Part shown: positions 47,593 through 55,764 of the stretch, piece by piece
How positions within the stretch are numbered: the first letter of the stretch is position 1
Layout: each line of letters starts with the position of its first letter
NCBI GenBank assembly: GCA_001708385.1
Contig: CP012388.1
Coordinates: 868,001-932,000 of the forward strand
Reading direction: 5' to 3'
Source: Flavobacterium psychrophilum
Lineage (GTDB): Bacteria; Bacteroidota; Bacteroidia; Flavobacteriales; Flavobacteriaceae
DNA: 64,000 nt
Program-made: the position numbers and the translations under genes
Notes under the pieces: model-generated
The model's input: only the letters and a program-made list of their open reading frames with translations
What the model was told of the DNA's origin: nothing
Databases searched by the model: none

Positions 47593-48657
47593 TTATCCGT
47601 TAATATCAACAAGTATTTTTACCTGCGATGGATTAGAAACCAGAGCTTCAAAGCCATCTGCAACAATATTATCCAGTTTAATTTTCTGGGTAACCAGTTT
47701 TTCTACAGGCATACGTCCCGAATCGATAAGGGCGATAACCTGCGGAAAGATATTCCTGTAGGCAATAATACCCTTAATAGTAATTTCCCTCACCACCTGA
47801 TCGAATGCATCGTGGGTAACAGGTTTACCAAATAATGCTACTAAGACAGCTGTTCCGCCGTTTCTAAGGCTTTTTAGGCCGTTCTCATATGTTGCTTGAA
47901 CTCCGGCAGCATCAAGATACACATCTGCACCGCCATTGGTTAGTTTTTTAACCTGTCCCGGAATATCTTCTGTTTTGCCATTAATAACATGGGTCGCACC
48001 AACTTCAGTTGCTTTTTCAAGGCGTTTATCGGCAACATCTACCACAATAACATTGGGCGATCCGGCAGCAATAGCCGCCTGTACACACAATAACCCGATT
48101 GGCCCCGCACCAAATATTACGCATGACTGACCCAGCTTCAATCCGCTTTGTAAAACACCATATACTGCAACCGCAGCAGGTTCTACAAGCGCACCCTGCT
48201 CAAAACTCATGCTATCCGGAATCTTGTGCACCATATAATCTTCCACCACCGTATATTTCGCAAAGCCACCATTAGATGTTAACCCCACAAAGCCAAGGGG
48301 CTCAGAAAGGTTGTATTCTCCGTTAGCAATAAATGGGCTTTCAGGATTTTTAAACAGTGGCTCTATCACTACCCTGTCGCCTACTTTTACGTTTGTAACA
48401 CCTTCACCAACTTCGCTAACTATACCCGAGAATTCATGACCAAGTGTTGTAACCCCCTGATGCCCGTTAAGCGAATACGGTTTATCAACCGGAATCAGCA
48501 TTGGCCCGTGTGTATACTCATGTAAATCAGATCCGCATATACCGGTAAACTGAACCTCTATTTTTACCTGTTTTTGTCCTGCTGTAGGAATTTCTGTTTC
48601 TTCAACCCTAATATCTTTTGCAGCATGCCAGCGTGCCGCCTTCATTGTATTTGACAT
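47593..48657 (-). CDS. Zinc-dependent alcohol dehydrogenase, 2,3-butanediol dehydrogenase-like
   Basis: A 354-residue medium-chain dehydrogenase. Catalytic zinc ligands are Cys41 (GICGSDLHEY), His74 and Glu75 (LGHEFSGIV); the Rossmann fold begins at SCVIFGAGPIGLLCVQAAIAAG. The four-cysteine structural-zinc lobe is absent (YNLSEPLGFVGLTSNGGFAKY lies in its place), as in B. subtilis BdhA, so the butanediol/acetoin type is favoured. It is the middle gene of the aldehyde dehydrogenase operon; the exact substrate is inference. Confidence 0.88.
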   Translation of the reverse strand: MSNTMKAARWHAAKDIRVEETEIPTAGQKQVKIEVQFTGICGSDLHEYTHGPMLIPVDKPYSLNGHQGVTTLGHEFSGIVSEVGEGVTNVKVGDRVVIEPLFKNPESPFIANGEYNLSEPLGFVGLTSNGGFAKYTVVEDYMVHKIPDSMSFEQGALVEPAAVAVYGVLQSGLKLGQSCVIFGAGPIGLLCVQAAIAAGSPNVIVVDVADKRLEKATEVGATHVINGKTEDIPGQVKKLTNGGADVYLDAAGVQATYENGLKSLRNGGTAVLVALFGKPVTHDAFDQVVREITIKGIIAYRNIFPQVIALIDSGRMPVEKLVTQKIKLDNIVADGFEALVSNPSQVKILVDING

Positions 48658-48728
48658 TCTAAAAAAATTAAATTAATATATAATAAATCAGGCCGCCTAA
48701 GCAGCCTGACTTCCAAACATTCTAACAA

Positions 48729-50231
48729 TTAGAAAAAGCCCAATTTCTTTTTATCGTAAGAGATAAGCATGTTTTTTGTCTGCCTGTAATGCTCTAACAT
48801 CATTTTATGGTTTTCACGGCCAAAGCCCGATTTTTTATAGCCACCGAATGGCGCATGTGCAGGATACGCGTGATAATTGTTAACCCAAACCCTACCTGCT
48901 TTTATTGCACGGGGCACCTGGTAAAGCTCATGTGCGTCACGTGTCCACACGCCGGCACCAAGTCCGTAAAGGGTATCGTTGGCAATTTCTATAGCTTCCT
49001 CTGTAGTTTTAAAGGTAGTGACACATACAACAGGCCCAAATATCTCTTCCTGGAAAATCCTCATTTTATTATGTCCTTTAAATATAGTCGGCTGAATGTA
49101 GTATCCCCCGCCAAGTTCGCCATCCAGTTGATTGACTTCACCGCCTGTAAGCACTTCAGCACCTTCTTCTTTACCAATTTTAAGGTACGATTTTATCTTC
49201 TCGAACTGGTCGTTAGAAGCCTGGGCCCCCATAGCTACAGTTCTGTCAAGTGGGTGTCCTATTTTTATGGCTTCGGTACGCTCTATTACTTTAGCGATAA
49301 ATTTATCATAGATATCTTCATGAACCAGCATACGTGACGGGCACGTACATACCTCACCCTGATTTAAGGCGAACATTACAGCTCCTTCAACGGCTTTATC
49401 AAAATAATCATCGTCGGCATCTGCAACAGATTTAAAGAATATGTTCGGCGATTTTCCACCAAGTTCCATCGTAGACGGAATAATATTTTCGGCAGCATAT
49501 TGCATAATAAGACGGCCTGTAGTAGTTTCTCCTGTAAATGAAACTTTAGAGATACGTGGCGATGTAGCAAGCGGTTTACCGGCTTCTACACCAAAACCAT
49601 TAACGATATTAATTACACCCGGTGGCACCACATCTTTTAATAACTCCATCAATACGATAATTGATACAGGAGTCTGCTCTGCAGCTTTAACCACCGTACA
49701 GTTACCCGCTGCAATAGCCGGTGCAATTTTCCAGGTAGCCATTAGTAACGGGAAGTTCCATGGGATGATCTGCCCCACAACACCCAAAGGTTCATGAAGC
49801 ACAATACTTACCGTATTTTCGTCATGTTCTGAGATTGTTCCTTCTTCTGCGCGGATTACACCTGCAAAATACCTGAAATGGTCGATACAAAGCGGTAAAT
49901 CGGCAGCAAGGGTTTCACGGATGGCTTTACCGTTGTCTATGGCCTCAACAGTAGCAAGGTATTCCAGATTAGCCTCCATAACATCGGCAATCTTATTTAA
50001 TACATTGCTTCGAAGAGCAGGAGATGCTTTTCCCCATGTTTTAAAGCCTTCATGGGCGGCATCAAGAGCCAATTCTATATCTTCTTTGGTAGAACGTGCC
50101 GCTTTTGCAAACACTTTTCCATCTATTGGCGATACATTATCAAAGTATTCACCTTTAACGGGAGGTACAAATTTGCCTCCAATAAAATTATCATATTTAT
50201 CCTTAAATTCAGGACGTTTTTCAATACTCAT
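48729..50231 (-). CDS. NAD(P)-dependent aldehyde dehydrogenase
   Basis: A 500-residue aldehyde dehydrogenase oxidising aldehydes to acids, close to the AldA/ExaC acetaldehyde dehydrogenase group. The catalytic cysteine is Cys295 ([11 protein letters not shown]) and the general base Glu256 ([12 protein letters not shown]); [16 protein letters not shown] and FTGETTTGR are the nucleotide-binding segments. It is the first gene of an operon with an alcohol dehydrogenase and DUF779 downstream. A promoter-like element and 21-bp-spaced repeats lie upstream. Confidence 0.94.
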   Translation of the reverse strand: MSIEKRPEFKDKYDNFIGGKFVPPVKGEYFDNVSPIDGKVFAKAARSTKEDIELALDAAHEGFKTWGKASPALRSNVLNKIADVMEANLEYLATVEAIDNGKAIRETLAADLPLCIDHFRYFAGVIRAEEGTISEHDENTVSIVLHEPLGVVGQIIPWNFPLLMATWKIAPAIAAGNCTVVKAAEQTPVSIIVLMELLKDVVPPGVINIVNGFGVEAGKPLATSPRISKVSFTGETTTGRLIMQYAAENIIPSTMELGGKSPNIFFKSVADADDDYFDKAVEGAVMFALNQGEVCTCPSRMLVHEDIYDKFIAKVIERTEAIKIGHPLDRTVAMGAQASNDQFEKIKSYLKIGKEEGAEVLTGGEVNQLDGELGGGYYIQPTIFKGHNKMRIFQEEIFGPVVCVTTFKTTEEAIEIANDTLYGLGAGVWTRDAHELYQVPRAIKAGRVWVNNYHAYPAHAPFGGYKKSGFGRENHKMMLEHYRQTKNMLISYDKKKLGFF

Positions 50232-50257
50232 AGTCTTGTAGTTTATTTGTTGTCATT

Positions 50258-50318
50258 CAAAGTTAAACTACTATATCGTTAGAGTATAGCATAAATCCTT
50301 CATTCAATAGCACAAATC
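50258..50318 (-). promoter_or_regulatory. Aldehyde dehydrogenase operon promoter and direct repeats (possible AraC site)
   Basis: CAAAGTTA (50258-50265) reads TAACTTTG on the minus strand, a TAnnTTTG match, 27 bases before the ATG. Just upstream are AGCATAAATC (50288-50297) and AGCACAAATC (50309-50318), a direct repeat with a 21-bp period, two helical turns, at the position expected for an activator next to the -33 region. The repeat is seen; assignment to the AraC-type regulator is inference. Confidence 0.45.
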
Positions 50319-50393
50319 TGACATATTGCTGTTTTCAGGCACTGAAATATATAAAAGATTTAAAAAATAACAATATAAATTATTTATTCAGAA

Positions 50394-51317
50394 TTATAAC
50401 CATTCAACCAGTGAAACACCTAATCCAATGGTTGTCTGTTTGTTATTATAATCGATAAGTGTTTCACCATAACCGTGTGTCAGCTGAAAATAACCACGAA
50501 GATTACCGGAAAGATTACGTGACCACGAAAATTCGGCATATCCTTTTAAATGCCTGTTGAAAGATAGGTTACTGCTTGTAGTAAGCGACAGTACATTTTT
50601 ACCCATAGCATAAATAACTGTAGCATCGCCACGACCTATATATTCAACAATATCGGGATTATCGTCTTCATTGTTCTGATCGGGCAGCCTAAACCACGGA
50701 CGAAGGTACACCTGCCAGTTTCCGCTTTCAAAGCCGGTATGCAATATTATTCTGTTCCAGCTTCTCGACAACGGCATACTACGTCCATTAGACTGGTGGT
50801 TAAAGCTTATGCCTGCCATTTTATTGGTAAGACCAAACAGTTTAAAGTTGGTTGCGAAGTTTAATAGTACTTCCGGTTCATAATTAGTCTCCCTGAAAGG
50901 ACGCGACAAACTTTTGTTATACAACTGCCAGTGCGATTTTTGTGTGTAGGCTCCCCATATATCGCCATGCCCCCAGAAAAGTCCCTGAAAAACTTTAACC
51001 TTGAAACTAATTTGGAATTTAGCCTCCAGGTTATTCAGGTCCTGGTTATCTACCACTTCGTAACCAGGGCTAGTATTACCGCTATGCGGTTTTCCATTGG
51101 GTTCACTTGACCAGCGTACCGGAAGTATATATAATGGTTTATAAGGTGTTATGATAAACGTACCGGAAGATGTAAGAGTATCCAGCTCCCAACGCTGTGC
51201 CATAGATTTTGGCCTGTCGTTATTGAAAAGAGACGACACCTGAGCGGTGCTTAGACTACTGATAAACAATAGAAAAACTACAACGTAGTTGCGAACAGAA
51301 TATAAAAAAACAGGCAT
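50394..51317 (-). CDS. pldA: Outer membrane phospholipase A
   Basis: A 307-residue OMPLA-family lipid hydrolase. After a signal sequence (YVVVFLLFISSLSTAQ) the barrel contains the signature GAYTQKSHWQLYN and the catalytic His174 and Ser176 in GISFNHQSNGRS, with an Asn in the triad to be expected in a neighbouring strand. It should hydrolyse phospholipids that reach the outer leaflet of the outer membrane. It is transcribed from its own TATCTTTG (minus) element at 51337-51344, after the phosphate transporter gene on the same strand. Confidence 0.9.
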   Translation of the reverse strand: MPVFLYSVRNYVVVFLLFISSLSTAQVSSLFNNDRPKSMAQRWELDTLTSSGTFIITPYKPLYILPVRWSSEPNGKPHSGNTSPGYEVVDNQDLNNLEAKFQISFKVKVFQGLFWGHGDIWGAYTQKSHWQLYNKSLSRPFRETNYEPEVLLNFATNFKLFGLTNKMAGISFNHQSNGRSMPLSRSWNRIILHTGFESGNWQVYLRPWFRLPDQNNEDDNPDIVEYIGRGDATVIYAMGKNVLSLTTSSNLSFNRHLKGYAEFSWSRNLSGNLRGYFQLTHGYGETLIDYNNKQTTIGLGVSLVEWL

Positions 51318-51336
51318 AAAAGGTTTTGTTTAAAAA

Positions 51337-51344
51337 CAAAGATA
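51337..51344 (-). promoter_or_regulatory. pldA -7 element (TATCTTTG on minus strand)
   Basis: CAAAGATA on the plus strand matches TAnnTTTG in the minus direction, 20 bases upstream of the pldA ATG. Confidence 0.5.
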
Positions 51345-51384
51345 CCTATTATGCCTGTTAAAATTTATTTAAAGAAATTTCCCT

Positions 51385-52449
51385 TTATGTAAATAGAGAA
51401 ACGATATAGTACATGATTGCTGCAATTACTGCTGATACCGGTATTGTAAGTATCCATGCCCAAAGAAGGCTGATAGTTACCCCCCAACGTACCGCTGATA
51501 CCCTTTTAGTGATACCAACACCAATAATTGAACCTGTAATAGTATGTGTTGTAGATACCGGAATACCAAAATGTTCGGCAGTATAAAGTGTAATTGCACC
51601 TGCTGTTTCGGCTGTTACACCTTCAAGCGATGTAACTTTTGTAATTTTAGATCCCATAGTTTTCACAATCTTCCAGCCACCGCTCATTGTACCAAGGCCT
51701 ATCATAGCAAAACTCACAAGAGGCACCCATCCATAATGCTCAACAAAATATTTAAACGGATCTGCAGCAGTTAAGTAAGCCGTATCAATGTCAATCTTAG
51801 TATGATAGTAGATAACTGCTGCACCAATAATACCCATTACCTTTTGCGCATCGTTAGCACCATGCCCAAGACTAAATAGTGCAGATGAAATCAATTGAAG
51901 CCTTTTAAACCACTTATCAGCTTTAGACGGGTTTGCTTTACGGCAAATATTGAGTATAAGTATAGTAAGAAAATATGCGACGACCATACCAATTAAAGGA
52001 GCAGCAAAAATAAATAATACGATAGGAATTACTTTTGCGTAATTAATAACAGTATTAAGATCTGCACCGGGAATTGTGAAAGCATGAGCCATAGCAGCAC
52101 CCATAAAACCACCGATAAGTGTATGCGATGATGACGATGGTATACCTAGTTTCCAGGTTAAAAGGTTCCAGGTGATAGCCGCAATAAGTCCTGCAAAAAT
52201 AACCTCAAGTGTTATAAAATCTTCGCCAACAGTTTTAGCGATCGTGTTACCAATTTTAAACTCTCCAATCCAGTATTTAGAAATAAAATAAGCAAGAAAG
52301 TTAAAAAAAGCTGCCCAAAGTACCGCCTGAAAAGGCGTTAATACTTTCGTAGCAACTATGGTAGCTATAGAGTTTGCAGCATCGTGAAATCCGTTGATGT
52401 AATCAAAGATTAATGCTAAAATAATAATTACTACAAGTAATGTAAACAT
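51385..52449 (-). CDS. Inorganic phosphate transporter, PiT family
   Basis: A 354-residue integral membrane protein with about ten transmembrane segments. The PiT signatures are present twice: DYINGFHDAANSIATIVATKVL near the N terminus and SLGHGANDAQKVMGI in the second half. GIPSSSSHTLIGGFMG and GIPVSTTHTITGSIIGVG are the paired loops. Low-affinity phosphate uptake driven by cations is the usual role. DUF47 is encoded just upstream (24 bases), the normal partner. Confidence 0.94.
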   Translation of the reverse strand: MFTLLVVIIILALIFDYINGFHDAANSIATIVATKVLTPFQAVLWAAFFNFLAYFISKYWIGEFKIGNTIAKTVGEDFITLEVIFAGLIAAITWNLLTWKLGIPSSSSHTLIGGFMGAAMAHAFTIPGADLNTVINYAKVIPIVLFIFAAPLIGMVVAYFLTILILNICRKANPSKADKWFKRLQLISSALFSLGHGANDAQKVMGIIGAAVIYYHTKIDIDTAYLTAADPFKYFVEHYGWVPLVSFAMIGLGTMSGGWKIVKTMGSKITKVTSLEGVTAETAGAITLYTAEHFGIPVSTTHTITGSIIGVGITKRVSAVRWGVTISLLWAWILTIPVSAVIAAIMYYIVSLFT

Positions 52450-52473
52450 AGATAATAGTTTAGTGAGTTGTTA

Positions 52474-53118
52474 TTATGAATGCTTAACAGAGATAGACTC
52501 TAATACATTCGCAACTCCCTTACATTTATCAGCAGCTGTTTCAAGAGAAGAAAGTACTTCTTTATACTTAATAATGTTTTTAGCATCTGTTTCGTTCTCA
52601 AAAATATCAGCTACAGCTTTATCAAATACGTTATCCGATTTGTTTTCAAGCTTGTTTATTCTTTTACATGCATCTGCAATACCTTTAAGGTTTTTCATAT
52701 CCTTAAGATCTGCAACCGCAATCTGGATAAGCTGGCAACTTTCCAGTGTAATTTCGGTCATTTTTCGTATTGACTTCGTGATCTTTTCAACCTGGTATAG
52801 CCTCATTCTGTTGGCAGCACCGTAAAGGTAATCTGCAACGTTATCAATAGCTGAAATAAGCGCGTGGATATCTTCCCTGTCAAAAGGAGTTATGAAGTTA
52901 CGGCTTAACTCAAGGTTAGTCTGGTGTGCAATCTCTTCGATTACAGCCTCTAATTCTTCAATTTTCCTGTAGTAAGCTTCTCTCTCTTCTTTAGGAGTGT
53001 TAACTGCTTCGTGAAGTGTTTCTGCTAGTATAACAAGGTTTGATGTTGCCTGTTCAAAAAGGGGGAAAAATTTCTTATCTTTTGGTACAAGAAATTGGAA
53101 GATACTGTTAATAGACAT
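52474..53118 (-). CDS. DUF47-family phosphate transport accessory protein
   Basis: A 214-residue PhoU-like helical protein, nearly always encoded with PiT transporters and thought to regulate them. It has MSINSIFQFLVPKDKKFFPLFE at the N terminus and repeated acidic helices (HALISAIDNVADYLYGAANR). The start is the ATG at 53118; an in-frame start at 53142 would add eight basic residues. The promoter element TACATTTG on the minus strand (53140-53147) lies 22 bases upstream. Confidence 0.92.
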   Translation of the reverse strand: MSINSIFQFLVPKDKKFFPLFEQATSNLVILAETLHEAVNTPKEEREAYYRKIEELEAVIEEIAHQTNLELSRNFITPFDREDIHALISAIDNVADYLYGAANRMRLYQVEKITKSIRKMTEITLESCQLIQIAVADLKDMKNLKGIADACKRINKLENKSDNVFDKAVADIFENETDAKNIIKYKEVLSSLETAADKCKGVANVLESISVKHS

Positions 53119-53139
53119 TAGCTTTCGTGTTTTATGGCG

Positions 53140-53147
53140 CAAATGTA
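53140..53147 (-). promoter_or_regulatory. DUF47-PiT operon -7 element (TACATTTG on minus strand)
   Basis: CAAATGTA on the plus strand matches TAnnTTTG in the minus direction, 22 bases before the DUF47 ATG at 53118. Confidence 0.5.
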
Positions 53148-53268
53148 CTCTTCCAATGTTAAGAAATCATTAAGTTATCATGAATATGAGGTTATTTGTT
53201 CTAATCGTTTGTTAACCGAATAAAACAAAGGAATTCTCAATAATTTCTAAAGATATCAAACGTTTTCG

Positions 53269-53276
53269 TATTTTTG
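53269..53276 (+). promoter_or_regulatory. -7 element of carboxyltransferase gene (TATTTTTG)
   Basis: TATTTTTG matches TAnnTTTG, 43 bases before the ATG at 53319, in the divergent gap with DUF47. Confidence 0.5.
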
Positions 53277-53318
53277 CTACTCAAAAAATACATTCAATAC
53301 ACAAATATACAACGTAAC

Positions 53319-54947
53319 ATGGATATTAACTTCAATAAAAACGAAGATCATAATAAACTTTTGCTTTCAGAATACAAACAAAAGTTAGCCAAAGTAAAAT
53401 TGGGCGGCGGCGAAAAACGTATTGAAAAGCTTCACAACGAAGGCAAAATGACTGCACGTGAGCGTATTGAGTACCTTCTGGATAAAGATTCAAAAAGCAT
53501 AGAGATTGGGGCATTTGTAGGCGATGGTATGTATGCAGAACATGGCGGATGCCCATCTGGCGGTGTTGTTATAAAAATAGGCTACGTTCGCGGTAAGCAA
53601 TGTATTGTTGTAGCCAATGATGCTACCGTTAAAGCCGGGGCGTGGTTCCCTATTACTGGAAAGAAAAATCTGCGTGCACAGGAAATAGCTATGGAAAACC
53701 GCCTGCCTATTATTTACCTTGTAGACAGTGCCGGGGTTTACCTACCACTTCAGGACGAAATTTTCCCCGACAAAGAGCATTTTGGACGTATTTTCCGCAA
53801 CAATGCTATTATGAGCAGTATGGGCATTACCCAGATTGCAGCCGTTATGGGCAGCTGTGTTGCCGGTGGTGCTTACCTGCCAATTATGAGTGACGAAGCG
53901 CTTATTGTAGACAAAACAGGAAGTATTTTCCTTGCAGGAAGCTACCTTGTAAAGGCTGCTATTGGCGAAACCATAGACAATGAAACACTTGGCGGTGCCA
54001 CGACACACTGTGAAATTTCCGGGGTTACTGATTATAAAGCCAAAGACGATAAAGATGCCCTTGACAAAATAAAGAACATTGTCGATAAAATAGGCGATTA
54101 CAACAAAGCAGGGTACAACCGTATAAAAGCGGAGAAACCTGCATTGCCGGAACAGGATATTTACGGTATAATTCCGAAATCGCGCTCTGAGCAGTATGAT
54201 ATGATGGAAATCATCAAACGACTGGTAGACAACAGCGAATTTGAAGAATATAAAGCAGGCTACGGACAAACTATCATTACAGGTTATGCCCGTATAGATG
54301 GCTGGGCTGTTGGTATTGTGGCCAATCAGCGTAAAGTGGTAAAATCTAAAAAGGGTGAAATGCAGTTTGGCGGTGTAATTTATTCTGACAGCGCCGATAA
54401 AGCGACACGCTTTATTGCTAACTGTAACCAAAAGAAAATTCCTCTTGTCTTCCTTCAGGATGTTACCGGATTTATGGTGGGCTCTAAATCAGAACATGGC
54501 GGCATTATCAAAGATGGAGCTAAAATGGTAAATGCCGTTAGTAACTCGGTTGTACCTAAGTTCACTGTTGTTGTGGGTAACTCGTATGGCGCAGGTAACT
54601 ATGCAATGTGTGGAAAGGCATACGACCCAAGGCTTATTTTTGCATGGCCAAGTGCCGAGCTTGCCGTTATGGGTGGTACACAGGCTGCTAAGGTACTATT
54701 ACAAATAGAAGCTTCATCGCTTAAAGCAAGGGGCGAAGAAATTACACCTGAAAAAGAAGCGGAACTTTTTGATAAGATCAAGGCGCGCTATGATGCGCAG
54801 GTATCTCCGTACTACGCTGCTTCAAGATTGTGGACGGATGCTATTATCGATCCGCTTGATACACGTAACTGGATATCGTTAGGTATTGAAGCTGCTAACC
54901 ACGCTCCTATTGAGAAACAATTTAACCTTGGCGTTATTCAGGTTTAA
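53319..54947 (+). CDS. Acyl-CoA carboxylase carboxyltransferase subunit (methylcrotonyl-CoA-like)
   Basis: A 542-residue biotin-dependent carboxyltransferase. KMTARERIEYLLDKDS at the N terminus, GGCPSGGVVIKIGYVRGKQ, MGSCVAGGAYLPIMSDEALI and GNSYGAGNYAMCGKAYDPRL are the two-lobe carboxyltransferase motifs. Length and the FGRIFRNNAIMSSMGI region favour the beta subunit of methylcrotonyl-CoA carboxylase (leucine breakdown) over propionyl-CoA carboxylase. The start is the ATG at 53319; the open frame begins at 53274 by a less likely codon. No biotin-carboxylase gene is adjacent. Confidence 0.9.
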   Translation: MDINFNKNEDHNKLLLSEYKQKLAKVKLGGGEKRIEKLHNEGKMTARERIEYLLDKDSKSIEIGAFVGDGMYAEHGGCPSGGVVIKIGYVRGKQCIVVANDATVKAGAWFPITGKKNLRAQEIAMENRLPIIYLVDSAGVYLPLQDEIFPDKEHFGRIFRNNAIMSSMGITQIAAVMGSCVAGGAYLPIMSDEALIVDKTGSIFLAGSYLVKAAIGETIDNETLGGATTHCEISGVTDYKAKDDKDALDKIKNIVDKIGDYNKAGYNRIKAEKPALPEQDIYGIIPKSRSEQYDMMEIIKRLVDNSEFEEYKAGYGQTIITGYARIDGWAVGIVANQRKVVKSKKGEMQFGGVIYSDSADKATRFIANCNQKKIPLVFLQDVTGFMVGSKSEHGGIIKDGAKMVNAVSNSVVPKFTVVVGNSYGAGNYAMCGKAYDPRLIFAWPSAELAVMGGTQAAKVLLQIEASSLKARGEEITPEKEAELFDKIKARYDAQVSPYYAASRLWTDAIIDPLDTRNWISLGIEAANHAPIEKQFNLGVIQV

Positions 54948-54950
54948 TTT

Positions 54951-55036
54951 TATCTTTGCAAAAGTATTATACTGTCATACCAATATGACTTTTAACGATC
55001 ACGCACCTGTTTCAGGCTGCGTGATTGTTGTTTTTA
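54951..55036 (+). ncRNA. Candidate small RNA with its own promoter and terminator
   Basis: At the end of the carboxyltransferase gene, TTG (54928-54930) and TATCTTTG (54951-54958) are 20 bases apart, a full Bacteroidota promoter. A transcript from about 54964 would contain a stem GTCAT/ATGAC (54974-54978, 54985-54989) and end in the terminator ATCACGCA (54998-55005) / TGCGTGAT (55018-55025), with inner CCTG/CAGG, then TTGTTTTT. It would be about 70 bases long. It could also be a plain terminator of the upstream gene with a chance promoter. Confidence 0.4.
54998..55036 (+). terminator. Terminator after carboxyltransferase gene
   Basis: ATCACGCA (54998-55005) pairs with TGCGTGAT (55018-55025), with a nested CCTG/CAGG pair, followed by TGTTGTTTTT. 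It also ends the candidate small RNA described here. Confidence 0.75.
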
Positions 55037-55105
55037 AGCTTCCCAAGCTACACAAAATTTTATAGCACCTAATCCAACTATAAGATTTATCCTTAAATTA
55101 GATGC

Positions 55106-55762
55106 ATGAAATTATCTGAAACTGAATTACAGGATCTCGCGCAACAACTGCGCTGCCCCAACGGCGATAATGGCCTCAAGGTGGGCGAAATGATGAATTT
55201 CACCAATAGCAACATCATTAGCAGGGTGATAGACAGCCTTAATTTACAACATAACGATTCAATATTAGAAATTGGTCCCGGTAACGGCGCACATGTATCG
55301 TCTTTTATAAATAATGCATCAGAGGGAGAATATCACGGTATAGACATCTCTGAATTGATGTTATCCGAAGCTTCCAATAGCAACGCTGCATTTAAGAATG
55401 TGTTTTTTCAGCATACTAACGGAAGCGATATTCCATTTGAAGAAAACAGGTTTAATAAAATATTTACCGCTAATACCATCTATTTTTGGGATGAGCCGCA
55501 GGCGTTCGCCGATGAAATAGCCCGTGTACTAAAAACAGGCGGGATTCTATCTATAGGTTTTATCCCGGAAAGTACAATGAAAAAGATTCCATTTGCCAAA
55601 TATGGGTTTACACTGTATAGTATACCAACAGTAACTAAACTTTTAGAAAACGCCGGATTTATTGTTGAAGCAGCCGTTACCGACACCGAATTTGTTACCA
55701 GTAACAGTGGCGAAAAAATAGAACGTGAATTTGTAATACTGACTGCTAAGAAATCACAGTAA
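55106..55762 (+). CDS. Class I SAM-dependent methyltransferase
   Basis: A 218-residue methyltransferase with the glycine-rich motif DSILEIGPGNGAHVS (motif I) and MLSEASNSNAAF plus GSDIPFEENRFNKIFTANTIYFWDEP as the later SAM-binding segments. A methyl-acceptor cannot be inferred; the fold resembles the UbiE/BioC type. It starts at an ATG at 55106, and the M1 peptidase gene begins two bases after its stop, so the two are likely in one operon. Confidence 0.86.
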   Translation: MKLSETELQDLAQQLRCPNGDNGLKVGEMMNFTNSNIISRVIDSLNLQHNDSILEIGPGNGAHVSSFINNASEGEYHGIDISELMLSEASNSNAAFKNVFFQHTNGSDIPFEENRFNKIFTANTIYFWDEPQAFADEIARVLKTGGILSIGFIPESTMKKIPFAKYGFTLYSIPTVTKLLENAGFIVEAAVTDTEFVTSNSGEKIEREFVILTAKKSQ

Positions 55763-55764
55763 CG

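Noticed and set aside
48807..49337. Plus-strand open frame (176 codons) within the aldehyde dehydrogenase gene
   Set aside because: It is antisense to conserved catalytic motifs and shows no family features.
53742..54431. Long minus-strand open frame (229 codons) within the carboxyltransferase gene
   Set aside because: It is a shadow of the real gene, with composition unlike a protein and no start context.
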